64,000 bases of DNA from Yoonia tamlensis (lineage in GTDB: Bacteria; Pseudomonadota; Alphaproteobacteria; Rhodobacterales; Rhodobacteraceae), in contig NZ_FOYP01000001.1 of NCBI RefSeq assembly GCF_900115105.1, forward strand, positions 584,097 through 648,096, written 5' to 3'. The notes beneath the pieces are model-generated. The model was not told where the DNA came from and ran no database searches. It saw nothing but the letters and a program-made list of their open reading frames with translations. Of this stretch, positions 1-8,305 are shown one piece after another. The position numbers and the translations under genes are program-made. Every line of letters starts with the position of its first letter. Within the stretch, counting starts at the first letter, position 1.

Positions 1-69
1 TCATGCTCGTCATGCTCGTCATGCTCGTCATGCTCGTCATGCTCGTCATGCTCGTCATGCTCGTCATGC
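1..69. repeat. 9-bp tandem repeat inside znuA
   Basis: Seven perfect copies of the 9-mer TCATGCTCG plus a partial eighth, directly at the window edge, so the array may be longer. Read on the minus strand each unit is CAT-GAC-GAG, i.e. His-Asp-Glu, so the array keeps frame and builds the metal-binding loop of ZnuA. Confidence 0.95.
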
Positions 70-413
70 ATTTCGGGTGCGCGCGGGGTCAGCTTTTCCC
101 AGCCGTCGGAGTCGAGCAGGCTGCGTTTCTGCGCACCGGGGGCCAAGGTTTCAAGCGGTTCTTCAAGCCAAGGGGTCAGCCCGTGCCCGACCCAAATCAC
201 CAGATCGGCGGCACCCAGACGGCGGGCGTCGCTGGGGCGCAGCGAAAAATCATGCGGGTCCGCATGTGGCGGCAGCAGCAGATCAGGCGCGCCCAGTTCC
301 CCCATGACTTGCGCCGTTAGACTGTGGATCGGCGCGATATCGGTCAAAACAGTTGGCACATCTGCGGCGGCAGAAAGCGGAAGCAGGCAAATGGCGGTGC
401 ACATACGAATCAT
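1..413 (-). CDS. znuA: zinc ABC transporter substrate-binding protein ZnuA (N-terminal part, cut by window edge)
   Basis: Periplasmic zinc-capturing lipocalin-like cluster A-I binding protein that feeds ZnuBC. The 137 visible codons start with a signal peptide (residues 1 to about 17, ending SAAA), then TVLTDIAPIHSL and the family motif ADPHDFSLRPSD (His50 and His54 likely zinc ligands), and from His116 a repeated His-Asp-Glu charged loop typical of ZnuA. The start ATG at 413 has AAGGACAAGG-like purines just upstream. It is divergent from zur-znuCB, with a Zur palindrome between, so zinc repression by Zur is likely. The C-terminal half lies outside the window. Confidence 0.93.
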   Translation of the reverse strand, partial: MIRMCTAICLLPLSAAADVPTVLTDIAPIHSLTAQVMGELGAPDLLLPPHADPHDFSLRPSDARRLGAADLVIWVGHGLTPWLEEPLETLAPGAQKRSLLDSDGWEKLTPRAPEMHDEHDEHDEHDEHDEHDEHDEH

Positions 414-456
414 ATTCTTGTCCTTGTCCTTTGATGACGGCACGGCTATAGGGTGT

Positions 457-468
457 ATGTTATAACAT
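457..468. promoter_or_regulatory. probable Zur operator
   Basis: ATGTTATAACAT is a perfect 12-bp palindrome and matches the core of known Zur boxes (GTTATAAC-type). It lies between the divergent znuA and zur starts and would control both. Its position argues that zur starts at 483 rather than at the GTG at 453, which would put the operator inside the coding region. Confidence 0.8.
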
Positions 469-482
469 CACAAGGCGGAATT

Positions 483-965
483 ATGCCCTCGGAATCGCTT
501 GGCTTTACCAGTCATGACCATACAAGCTGTGTCGCAAGCGCGCTGGCCTGTGCCGAAGCCACCTGCAAAGAGCGCAAGGCGCAGCTGACGCCAGTGCGCC
601 GCAGGGTGCTGGAAATCCTGTTGGAAAATCATAGCGCTATGGGGGCCTATGATGTTCTGGCGCGGCTTGATGCCGAAGGGTTCGGATCAAAACCACCGAT
701 CGCTTACCGTGCTTTGGCGTTTTTGGTTGAACAGGGGTTCGTCCACCGGATCGAGCGGCTGAACGCCTTTATCGCCTGCACCCATCCGGGCACCGTGCAT
801 GACCCGGCCTTTATGATTTGTCGCGATTGCGGGCTTGTCGCCGAAGCGCAATCCGCAAATCTGGCGCTGCAAAAGGCGGCGACAGAAAGCGGGTTTCAGC
901 TTGAACAAACGGTGATCGAGGCCCAAGGTCTGTGCCCCGCATGCCAGACAGGTGCCACCACATGA
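483..965 (+). CDS. zur: zinc uptake regulator Zur (Fur family)
   Basis: Fur-family zinc-dependent repressor, 160 aa. An N-terminal winged helix (TPVRRRVLEILLE, then AYDVLARL and PIAYRALAFLVEQGF) is followed by a dimerisation domain with the structural zinc site Cys113-x2-Cys116 (CRDC) and Cys151-x2-Cys154 (CPAC). The start chosen is ATG 483, preceded by AAGGCGG; a GTG at 453 in the same frame would overlap the operator. Its stop overlaps the znuC start (ATGA), so the two are translationally coupled. It likely represses znuA and its own operon when zinc is replete. Confidence 0.93.
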   Translation: MPSESLGFTSHDHTSCVASALACAEATCKERKAQLTPVRRRVLEILLENHSAMGAYDVLARLDAEGFGSKPPIAYRALAFLVEQGFVHRIERLNAFIACTHPGTVHDPAFMICRDCGLVAEAQSANLALQKAATESGFQLEQTVIEAQGLCPACQTGATT

Positions 966-1711
966 GCCTGATTTGCGCACAAAACCTTGAATTTGCCCAT
1001 GGCGGCCAAACGGTACTGCATGCCGTCAACCTGACGCTTGCACCGGGCGAGATTGTGACCATCGTCGGGCCGAACGGTTCCGGCAAATCGACCTTGTTCC
1101 GGCTGCTTATCGGGGCGTTGCAACCGCACAAAGGTCAGGTAATCCGCAAACCGGGGCTGCGGATCGGCTATGTGCCACAAAAGCTGCATATCGATCCGAC
1201 CCTGCCGATCACCGTCGGGCGGTTTTTGAACCTGCCGCAGCGCGTGTCGGTGGGTGATGCAAGGCAAGCGCTTGAAATCGCGGGCGTTCCTGGCATCAGA
1301 GATCAACAGATGGCGCAGCTATCGGGCGGGCAGTTCCAGCGGGTTTTGCTGGCGCGCGCACTTTTGGGCAAGCCCGATGTGCTGATGCTTGACGAGGCCA
1401 CGCAGGGGCTGGACCAACCCGGATCAGCGTCATTCTACCGCCAGATCGACGCTGTGCGGCGTGACATGGGCTGCGCCGTTTTGATGATCAGCCATGAATT
1501 GCACGTCGTGATGAGCGCCTCTGACAGGGTGATTTGTCTTAACGGGCATGTCTGTTGCGAAGGCACGCCTGAAGTCGTATCCGCCGCACCCGCCTACCGC
1601 GAATTATTTGGCACGGGGACGGGGGGCGCCTTGGCGCTTTACCGGCATGACCATGACCACGCGCATGACCACGACCACCCGCATACACATACCCATGAGG
1701 CCGCTGAATAA
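962..1711 (+). CDS. znuC: zinc ABC transporter ATP-binding protein ZnuC
   Basis: ATPase of the zinc importer, 249 aa. Walker A GPNGSGKST at residues 36-44, signature LSGGQ at 120-124, Walker B LMLDE at 141-145, and switch His in ISHEL at about 178. The last 20 residues form an alternating His tail (nine His at every second position from His229 to His245) that probably binds zinc on the cytoplasmic side. The start ATG 962 overlaps the zur stop and the gene stop overlaps the znuB start (TAATG). Confidence 0.95.
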   Translation: MSLICAQNLEFAHGGQTVLHAVNLTLAPGEIVTIVGPNGSGKSTLFRLLIGALQPHKGQVIRKPGLRIGYVPQKLHIDPTLPITVGRFLNLPQRVSVGDARQALEIAGVPGIRDQQMAQLSGGQFQRVLLARALLGKPDVLMLDEATQGLDQPGSASFYRQIDAVRRDMGCAVLMISHELHVVMSASDRVICLNGHVCCEGTPEVVSAAPAYRELFGTGTGGALALYRHDHDHAHDHDHPHTHTHEAAE

Positions 1712-2499
1712 TGTTGGATGATTTTTTGGTGCGCGCAGCGCTTGCGGCATTTGGCACGGCGGTGGCTGCGGGGATGTTGGGCTGTTTTGTGGTCTGGCGG
1801 CGGATGGCCTATTTTGGCGATGCGACAGCGCACGCGGCTGTTTTGGGTGTCGCATTGGCACTTGGGTTTGGCACGTCGATCACCTTGGGCGTTGTGATTG
1901 TCGCGCTTGCGATGGCGGTGCTGATCCACGGGCTGACAGGGCAGGGCGCTGCGGTCGATACAATGCTGGGCGTGCTGTCGCATGGGGCTTTGGCGCTGGG
2001 CCTTGTGGCGGTCACGATGATACCGGGGCAACGCATTGATCTGGATGCCTATTTATTCGGGGATGTGCTGAGCGTGACGCGCGCGGATCTGGCAGTGATC
2101 TGGGGTGGCTGCGCGATTGTGGGCGCAATTCTTTGGTGGCAATGGTCCGCGATGCTGACCGCCACACTCAGCCCAGATCTGGCCTATGCGGCAGGGATCA
2201 ACCCGCGCCGCGCGCAGCTGGTGCTGACGCTTTTGCTGGCGGGGGTAGTGGCTGTCGCGATCAAAGTGGTGGGAGCGCTGCTGATAACTGCGCTGCTAAT
2301 CATCCCTGCGGCCACAGCCCGCGCATTTGCCGCCACCCCCGAACGCATGGCGATGCTGTCGGTTGGTATTGGAGGCGTTGCGGCCTTGGGCGGGCTGCGG
2401 TTGGCGGTGATCTATGACACGCCTGTTGGCCCGTCGATCATTTGCATGGCTGCCGCGTTATTTGCTGTCGCAACCGTTGGCGGTAAATTACGGAGGTAA
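1711..2499 (+). CDS. znuB: zinc ABC transporter permease ZnuB
   Basis: Inner-membrane channel subunit of the zinc importer (ABC-3 family), 262 aa with about eight hydrophobic segments. Typical features include the GCFVVWRRMAYFGDATAHAA region near residue 24 and the KVVGALLITALLIIPAA segment near 190. It overlaps the znuC stop by one base, giving a zur-znuC-znuB operon. It converges on dtd with about 15 bases between stops and no terminator visible. Confidence 0.94.
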   Translation: MLDDFLVRAALAAFGTAVAAGMLGCFVVWRRMAYFGDATAHAAVLGVALALGFGTSITLGVVIVALAMAVLIHGLTGQGAAVDTMLGVLSHGALALGLVAVTMIPGQRIDLDAYLFGDVLSVTRADLAVIWGGCAIVGAILWWQWSAMLTATLSPDLAYAAGINPRRAQLVLTLLLAGVVAVAIKVVGALLITALLIIPAATARAFAATPERMAMLSVGIGGVAALGGLRLAVIYDTPVGPSIICMAAALFAVATVGGKLRR

Positions 2500-2514
2500 T
2501 GCCGCCAATTGCGC

Positions 2515-2952
2515 CTAGTGATCAAGCCAGATTGTGACCGGGCCGTCATTGGTCAGGCTCACCGCCATATCCGCGCCGAATGCGCCCGTGGCCGTCGTGA
2601 TGCCAAGCGCAGCTACATCGCGGATAAATTGTTCATATAGCGCCTTGCCCTCGGCGGGTGGGGCTGCGGCAGAAAATCCTGGGCGATTGCCGCGCGATGT
2701 ATCAGCGGCCAAGGTAAACTGGCTGACGATCAGCGCCGCGCCGCCGGTATCAACCAGCGATTTGTTCATTTTTCCTACATCATCGGTGAAAATCCGCAAT
2801 TTGCTGATTTTGGCGGCCAGCTGCGCGGATTTGGTCGCGTCATCGCCCTGCATCGCGCAGATCAGGATCAAAAGGCCGTGGCCGATTTCACCGATGATCT
2901 GCCCGTCGACGCGCACAGATGCTTGGGTGACGCGCTGGACTAAAGCTCTCAC
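2515..2952 (-). CDS. dtd: D-aminoacyl-tRNA deacylase
   Basis: Hydrolyses D-amino acids from mischarged tRNA; cytosolic homodimer of about 145 aa, the length seen here. It has the SQFTLAAD motif in the middle and the Gly-cisPro motif as NDGPVT near the C-terminus. The start chosen is GTG 2952, giving [13 protein letters not shown] as in the family. This codon overlaps the fructokinase stop as GTGA, so the gene is coupled to its upstream neighbour. Confidence 0.93.
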   Translation of the reverse strand: MRALVQRVTQASVRVDGQIIGEIGHGLLILICAMQGDDATKSAQLAAKISKLRIFTDDVGKMNKSLVDTGGAALIVSQFTLAADTSRGNRPGFSAAAPPAEGKALYEQFIRDVAALGITTATGAFGADMAVSLTNDGPVTIWLDH

Positions 2953-3854
2953 AATTCGTTGGCCCAAGGCGGGTTTGCGCCTGCGCGGCTGACAGTGATC
3001 GCCGCGACCCGTGCCCCGAATGCGGCGGCGGCGGTCAGATCGGCTTGGGTTGCGGTGGCAATCGCCTTTTTGGTCAGCAATCCGCGTGTGTCCAGCTCGG
3101 CCAGAAAACCGGCGCTGAACGTGTCGCCAGCGCCCACGGTATCCACAACGCTGGCCTTTTGCGCAGGCACATCAAACTGGCTGGTTGGCGTAACAACGGT
3201 CACCCCTTCGCTGCCGCGGGTGAGCAAAATGATCTTGGCGCCGGTGCTTTCCAACAGTTCTTGCGCATCCGTGTTGCCGGTGATCCATTCCAGATCTTCG
3301 TCCGAGGATTTGATAATATCCGCAGCACCGAGCATGCGGGTCAATCGTGCGCGATAGGCGGTCTCGTCGGTGATGAAACTCGGGCGAATATTTGGGTCGA
3401 TCATGGTAACGCGGGTCGGTGCCTCGCGCAGCATCAGCGCCTCATAGGCGGCACCGCAGGGTTCCACGACAAGGCTGATTCCGCCAAAAAACAGCGCGTC
3501 CGCTCCAGTCGCGGGCAGATCATCCACGCCCAGCATGCGCCCTGCGGTGTTTTCATCATAGAACGCATAGGACGCATGACCGTCGGTCAATGTGACAAAA
3601 GCCAAGGTCGTGGGGCGGTCGGATAGCGCGGCGGGGCTGGCATCGACATGCGATTGCGCCAGCCGCTCGCGCAGGATGTCCCCGAACAAATCATTGGAAA
3701 GCCCCGAGAAAAACTGCACAGGTCGGCCCAGCCGCCCCAATGCGACGGCGGTGTTGAACACAGCGCCCCCCGCATGGGGCGCAAAGGTGGGTTCGCCCGT
3801 GTCACTGTGCCGTGGCAACATATCAATCAAGGCTTCGCCGCAGCAGATGATCAT
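2949..3854 (-). CDS. fructokinase-like PfkB family sugar kinase
   Basis: Cytosolic ribokinase/PfkB family kinase, 301 aa, the usual family length. PfkB signature 1 is [15 protein letters not shown] near residue 29; signature 2 is [13 protein letters not shown] near 240 with the catalytic Asp in GAGD. Overall similarity pattern is to bacterial fructokinases, but the sugar cannot be fixed from sequence alone. It begins 18 bases after the zinc-ribbon gene stop, so it may be read from the same transcript, and is coupled to dtd downstream. Confidence 0.85.
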   Translation of the reverse strand: MIICCGEALIDMLPRHSDTGEPTFAPHAGGAVFNTAVALGRLGRPVQFFSGLSNDLFGDILRERLAQSHVDASPAALSDRPTTLAFVTLTDGHASYAFYDENTAGRMLGVDDLPATGADALFFGGISLVVEPCGAAYEALMLREAPTRVTMIDPNIRPSFITDETAYRARLTRMLGAADIIKSSDEDLEWITGNTDAQELLESTGAKIILLTRGSEGVTVVTPTSQFDVPAQKASVVDTVGAGDTFSAGFLAELDTRGLLTKKAIATATQADLTAAAAFGARVAAITVSRAGANPPWANEL

Positions 3855-3872
3855 GGGGATTCTCCGAATTGC

Positions 3873-4949
3873 TTATTGACCGTTAGCGATAACAATCCCT
3901 GCAATTACTGCAAGTATCACCGCAATAACAGCCCCAATTTTCCAGATGGAATAGGGGCGTTCGCCTTGCACTTCGCCTGTGCGGCCATTCACGACAAAGC
4001 GGTAGGTCTTGCCTCGGTACTTATAGGCGGCCAGCCAGACGGGCAGCAAGATATGCTTGAAGGTCACATCGTTGACGTTGGTGCTGATCTTGTCGACGCG
4101 CTGGTCGTCGCCGCCGATGTCCGACCTTACATCGCGGTTGATGACTGCATCCATATGCGCGCGGGCCTCGGTATAGCCGTCGTCGATTTCAACCTGATAT
4201 CCTTCGGCGCGAAAACCCGCCAGATATTCAGGCTGATAGGGTTCAAGCGATGAAAGATCCCATGGTTGTAGCCCGTCTGTATAGTGCTTGGGCAAAGATT
4301 TCGACGCGAGAACAAGCACATCGTCAAAAAAGCGCGCGACCTGACCGGATGCGGGTTTCCAGCGCGTCTTGCGTTCCTGAACCTGCGTTTTCTTGCCATC
4401 GCGCATGACTGTTTTTGTCACATAGTAGTGCGTGCCGCGCTGGCCCGAATATTTGCTTTTGGTATCGGCATCAAAGGTCCAATAGGGCACGTAAATACCG
4501 TTCAGCTTGCGGCCCTTGCGCGCATATTCTTGCAGCCCGTTTGGCGCAAACCACAGGCTGCCCAGCCATTTTGTGACGCCGTCCCGTGCGCTTGGTTCAT
4601 CAAGCCCAAAGGGCAGGACCGCTTGTGGTTTGATTTGGCGGTGCGTGCCCGTATCAGTGACCACAGGCGTGGCGCAAAACGGGCATTCGGTTGCATGCAC
4701 GTCGGCATCAAATTCGGTTTGCGCCCCGCAGTTGGGGCATGAGGTGACGCGCGTTTCCGCGATATCTTTGGCGGGCAGGTTATTGGCGCTGGCGGCTTGG
4801 AAATCCAGTTCTGCAATCGTGCCGCTTGGCGCCGGAATAGCTGCGGTCGCGCCGCAATGGTCACAAGTCAGGTGGCGTCCGGTCGGGTCATACCGCAAAT
4901 CCGATCCGCAGCTGTTGCAGGGAAACCGGTGTTCAATTTCGGTGCTCAT
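3873..4949 (-). CDS. double zinc-ribbon protein with C-terminal membrane anchor (TFIIB-type zinc finger family)
   Basis: 358 aa. Two zinc ribbons: Cys11/Cys14/Cys29/Cys32 (CNSC...CDHC) and Cys71/Cys74/Cys89/Cys92 (CPNC...CPFC). A beta-rich middle region has motifs IYVPYWTFDA and LPVWLAAYKYRGKTYRFVVNGRTGEV, and a single hydrophobic helix of about 18 residues lies before the end (IWKIGAVIAVILAVIAG). Start taken at ATG 4949 (MSTEIEH); an upstream in-frame ATG at 4985 gives an unlikely hydrophobic prefix. It is the last gene of the terC-telA series and follows the SPFH protein, a pairing I recognise from other roseobacters. Role unknown; membrane-stress scaffolding is inference. Confidence 0.78.
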   Translation of the reverse strand: MSTEIEHRFPCNSCGSDLRYDPTGRHLTCDHCGATAAIPAPSGTIAELDFQAASANNLPAKDIAETRVTSCPNCGAQTEFDADVHATECPFCATPVVTDTGTHRQIKPQAVLPFGLDEPSARDGVTKWLGSLWFAPNGLQEYARKGRKLNGIYVPYWTFDADTKSKYSGQRGTHYYVTKTVMRDGKKTQVQERKTRWKPASGQVARFFDDVLVLASKSLPKHYTDGLQPWDLSSLEPYQPEYLAGFRAEGYQVEIDDGYTEARAHMDAVINRDVRSDIGGDDQRVDKISTNVNDVTFKHILLPVWLAAYKYRGKTYRFVVNGRTGEVQGERPYSIWKIGAVIAVILAVIAGIVIANGQ

Positions 4950-5009
4950 GACAATCACTTTGATGGAAATGGAAATATGCGGCACCCGATCCGGATACCG
5001 CAGGTCAAT

Positions 5010-6128
5010 TTAGGCGGCAGGTGGCGGCGGCGGCAAGATGGTGAATAGCTGCGCCAGTTCCATCACGTCGCCCGCTTTCTTCCAGCCGTCCTGACCTTGG
5101 GTCCAGACCATGCTGTCGCGGGTTAATGTGCCCTCTGAAACCTTGCGCCCCATTGCAGCCTTTGAAAACGGGCCCGAGGTTTCGCCAGCAACAGCGATGT
5201 GCCAGACGTGTTCAACGGGCGGCGGCGGTGGCGGCGGGGCCACGGCAGCAGGGGCGGCGGCGGGCATGGCACCCCATGGCCCTTGGGTCATTTGGCCGGC
5301 CATCGCCAGCCCCATACCTGCGCCCAGACCTGCGGCCATCCCGCCACCGGCGGGGTTACTGGCAGCGGCGGTCATGGCTTCGGCGGCAGAAAACTGCGTG
5401 TATTTGCCCAGATCGCCCGCAACACCGATTGATGTGCGTTTATCAAGCACGGCCTCGACAGCCGGAGGCAAGCTGATGTTTTCGATATAAAGTTCAGGGA
5501 TCGACAGCCCGTACTGTTTCATTGTTTCGTCGATCGCCGTGGCAATAAGTTTGCCCAGATCGGCGGTATTGGCCGCCATATCCAGCACCGGAATACCTGA
5601 CGACGCAATCACGCGGCTGAATTCCTGCACGATGATATTGCGGATTTGATAGCTGATTTCATCCATCGTGAATTCGCCGTCGGTGCCGACGATTTCGCGC
5701 AAGAACACGGCAGGGTCTGCGACCTTGATTGTGTAGGTCCCATAGGCACGGATGCGGGTCGGCCCGAATTCGGGGTCGCGCAGCATAATCGGGTTCTTGG
5801 TCCCCCATTTGAGATCCGCAAACCGCGTTGTGTTCACAAAATAGATTTCCGATTTGAACGGGCTTTGGAACCCGTGATCCCAATGCTGCAGGGTCGTCAT
5901 GATCGGCATGTTGTTGGTTTCAAGCATATAAAGGCCCGGGGTGAACACATCGGCCAACTGGCCTTCATGTACGAACACGGCTGCTTGCCCTTCGCGGACT
6001 GTCAGCTTGGCACCGTATTTGATTTCGTGGTCTTCACGCTGGAACCGCCAGACCATCGTGTCACGGGTGTCGTCTGTCCAGTGGATAACGTCGATAAATT
6101 CGCCGGTTAGAAAATCAAAAATGCCCAT
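5010..6128 (-). CDS. SPFH-domain protein with C-terminal GYF_2 domain
   Basis: 372 aa. Residues 1-270 resemble the YdjI/virion-core-like SPFH family (EGQAAVFVHEGQLADVFTPG, then a long region with TTRFADLKWGTKNPIMLRD). SPFH proteins assemble on membranes as flotillin-like oligomers. An Ala/Gly/Met-rich linker and a run of seven prolines precede a GYF_2 domain (about residues 307-360: WHIAVAGETSGPF, VWTQGQDGWKKAGDV), and the protein ends in another proline run. GYF domains bind proline-rich peptides, so self-association or partner docking is plausible. No transmembrane helix is evident. It sits between the DUF2927 lipoprotein and the zinc-ribbon gene. Confidence 0.82.
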   Translation of the reverse strand: MGIFDFLTGEFIDVIHWTDDTRDTMVWRFQREDHEIKYGAKLTVREGQAAVFVHEGQLADVFTPGLYMLETNNMPIMTTLQHWDHGFQSPFKSEIYFVNTTRFADLKWGTKNPIMLRDPEFGPTRIRAYGTYTIKVADPAVFLREIVGTDGEFTMDEISYQIRNIIVQEFSRVIASSGIPVLDMAANTADLGKLIATAIDETMKQYGLSIPELYIENISLPPAVEAVLDKRTSIGVAGDLGKYTQFSAAEAMTAAASNPAGGGMAAGLGAGMGLAMAGQMTQGPWGAMPAAAPAAVAPPPPPPPVEHVWHIAVAGETSGPFSKAAMGRKVSEGTLTRDSMVWTQGQDGWKKAGDVMELAQLFTILPPPPPAA

Positions 6129-6155
6129 CTGTATGGTCTCCGTGTTTGTAATTCT

Positions 6156-7091
6156 TTAGCTGGCCCCTTGGGCCATCATTTCGCGCGCGATCTGGCGCGC
6201 AATGGGGGCGGCGGTGGCAGGGTCCATGCCCGCCTGAAGCCGCGGATCATAAAGCATCCGCAAAAGCATTTCGTCATGCGTCGTCAGCAGTGCAAATTCT
6301 TCGTCATCGTTAAAGATCGACGGGCGCGCGCCGGGGCTGTCGTTGGCCAGCCCCATGCCTTGGGCCAGTTCCTCGTGGATGCAGGCGCTGCGCATCAGGC
6401 TCGGGTGTTCGGCGCGGATGATCGCAATCGCCTTGCGATAGGTGGACTGGCCCGGATCAAAGCTGCCGATCACCACACAAAGCTGGTCGCGCGGCAGTTC
6501 AACAATTGCGCGCACGGTGGCCGCCGATATCGACGGGATCAGCGCACGCAGGCGTGGTTCAATCGCACGCCGGTCGTCTTCGCCAAGGAAAAGCACATGG
6601 TAGTTGGGGTGCGGCTGGCCAAAGGAAATCGGCACACCCGTCACCCGCGACAGGCGCGCAGCATAGGCTTCGACGCTGGCGCTATCGCGGTCGCGCTGGG
6701 CAAAGGCAACTGTGTCGCCAAATTCGATTTGCATGCGGATCGGTTCCGCCCAGCGGCGCAGGTTCGACACCGTGCTTTGCGCGGTGCGAAAATCGCTGTC
6801 GTCGCGGTATTCGTTGAACAAGGCAATGCGAATGAAATTGCGCGCAAGGATCGTGTCGGTGAATTGCGTATCCGGCCCGCCGCCATCACCGCGCAGCAAG
6901 CCTTGGGTTAGCAGATCATTCTGCAGCCGCTCGTAATAGGCCGCAAGCCGCTGGCTCTCGGCGCTGGGGGGGCTTGCGGTTGGCAGGGCCTGCGTTTGGG
7001 GTTCGGCGGGCGGTGTTGCGGGCAGATCGGGCGCAGGCGTCATGCAAGCCGCCGTGCCTGCCAGAATGGCAAGCAGGCAAAGCCGCCGCAT
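6156..7091 (-). CDS. DUF2927 putative lipoprotein
   Basis: About 311 aa from ATG 7091 (MRRLCLLAILAG). It begins with a lipoprotein-type signal ending GTAAC, then a Pro/Ala/Thr-rich spacer and a DUF2927 domain (RDFIRIALFNEY-like region as ARNFIRIALFNEY, later CIHEELAQGMGLAND and FALLTTHDEMLLRMLYDPRL). The His-Glu-Glu within HEELAQ followed by a downstream Asp resembles a metalloprotease-like helix, but this is inference. An upstream ATG at 7109 is possible; the AGGG spacing favours 7091. It follows the telA-like gene by a few bases. Confidence 0.82.
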   Translation of the reverse strand: MRRLCLLAILAGTAACMTPAPDLPATPPAEPQTQALPTASPPSAESQRLAAYYERLQNDLLTQGLLRGDGGGPDTQFTDTILARNFIRIALFNEYRDDSDFRTAQSTVSNLRRWAEPIRMQIEFGDTVAFAQRDRDSASVEAYAARLSRVTGVPISFGQPHPNYHVLFLGEDDRRAIEPRLRALIPSISAATVRAIVELPRDQLCVVIGSFDPGQSTYRKAIAIIRAEHPSLMRSACIHEELAQGMGLANDSPGARPSIFNDDEEFALLTTHDEMLLRMLYDPRLQAGMDPATAAPIARQIAREMMAQGAS

Positions 7092-7114
7092 GATCCCTGC
7101 ACCCACCATCCGGA

Positions 7115-8305
7115 TTAGTCGCTGACCGAAGTGCCGACAGTCGCGCCCAAACCGGTTGCCTTGGCTTTGGCGGCGGCAAGCGTGTCTTTGAGCTCGGCTT
7201 CCATCTTTTTCATTTCGGTCTCGGCCTCGGCGCGTTTGCGCTTGCCTTCATCCGCGATCTCAAGGCTTTCGTTGATGGTCGCGATCAGATTGGCGTTGGC
7301 TTCTTTCACCGCTTCGATATCAAACACACCGCGTTCCATTTCCTCGCGGATGGTGCGGTTGGCCTGACGCAGGTTTTGCGCATTGGCGGTCAGCAGTTCG
7401 TTGGTCAGATCATTGGCATCGCGCACGGCTTCGGCGGCTTCGGAAGACCGCTGGATCGTGACGGCTTGGGCCAGTTGCGTTTCCCACAAAGGCACGGTGT
7501 TAACCAATGTTGAATTGATCTTGGTCACCAGCGATTTGTCGTTTTCCTGCACAAGCCGGATGGACGGAAGCGACTGCATGGTGACCTGACGAGTCAGTTT
7601 CAGATCATGCACACGGCGTTCCAGATCGTCACGTGCAGAGCGGATATCACGCAATTCCTGCGCTTGCATCACGGCCTGATCTTCGGGGGCTGCTTGTACT
7701 TCGACCTCTTTTGCGGGGATGGTATTGGCGTCAAGATCTGCGATCTTGGCTTCGCCCGCCGCGATATATAGCGCAAGTTCATCGTAGAATTGCAATGTCT
7801 TGTCATAAAGCACATCAAGGCTTTCGATGTCTTTTAGCAGCACATGTTCATGGCTCAGCAGATCATCGGTGATCTTGTCGATCTGGCCTTGGACTTCTTC
7901 GAACTGGGCAGCAAATTTTGCCATTGGCGCCGCGCGGCCCAGCAATTTTTCCCACCAGCTGCGTTTGCGGCGGACATCCAGTTCAGAGATCGAAAAGCCG
8001 CGAATCGTCGTGACGATATTGCGCAGGCTGTCACCGGCAGGGCCGACATCCTTGTTGCGCACACCAGCCAGCATTTCCTGACTGATCACCTGCAATTCGG
8101 CCTGCGCGGATGACCCGAAGGACACGATTGAATTTGTGTCGGTCACGTCAATTTCGGCAATGCGGCGCGTGATTTCTTCGCTTGTGGGGGCGTCTGCGGC
8201 TTCAAGCGTGACGATCTCGCCTTTGGGTTCGGGCAAGACAACGGCGGTGATTTTAGCAACATCAGCAAGGCTGGCTTCGGCTTTTTGGCGTGTGGTTTCG
8301 GTCAT
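7115..8305 (-). CDS. toxic anion resistance protein, TelA family
   Basis: 396 aa, mostly helical and charged. The TelA/KlaA core is visible as DVRRKRSWWEKLLGR near residue 105, repeated coiled-coil segments, VTMQSLPSIRLVQEND near 245 and VPLWETQLAQAVTIQR near 273. The family is associated with tellurite and other toxic-anion or envelope stress; the molecular role is not established. The start ATG overlaps the stop of the xpaC-like gene as ATGA, indicating coupled translation. Confidence 0.9.
   Translation of the reverse strand: MTETTRQKAEASLADVAKITAVVLPEPKGEIVTLEAADAPTSEEITRRIAEIDVTDTNSIVSFGSSAQAELQVISQEMLAGVRNKDVGPAGDSLRNIVTTIRGFSISELDVRRKRSWWEKLLGRAAPMAKFAAQFEEVQGQIDKITDDLLSHEHVLLKDIESLDVLYDKTLQFYDELALYIAAGEAKIADLDANTIPAKEVEVQAAPEDQAVMQAQELRDIRSARDDLERRVHDLKLTRQVTMQSLPSIRLVQENDKSLVTKINSTLVNTVPLWETQLAQAVTIQRSSEAAEAVRDANDLTNELLTANAQNLRQANRTIREEMERGVFDIEAVKEANANLIATINESLEIADEGKRKRAEAETEMKKMEAELKDTLAAAKAKATGLGATVGTSVSD

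Noticed and set aside
1-69. CRISPR-like repeats
   Set aside because: The units are 9 bp with no spacers and lie in a coding frame.
3-320. A plus-strand open frame beginning with repeated Met-Leu-Val triplets
   Set aside because: It is the shadow of the 9-bp repeat in znuA; the minus frame shows true ZnuA motifs.
453-482. GTG start for zur giving ten extra residues
   Set aside because: It would place the Zur palindrome in the coding region, and the ATG at 483 has a proper ribosome-binding site.
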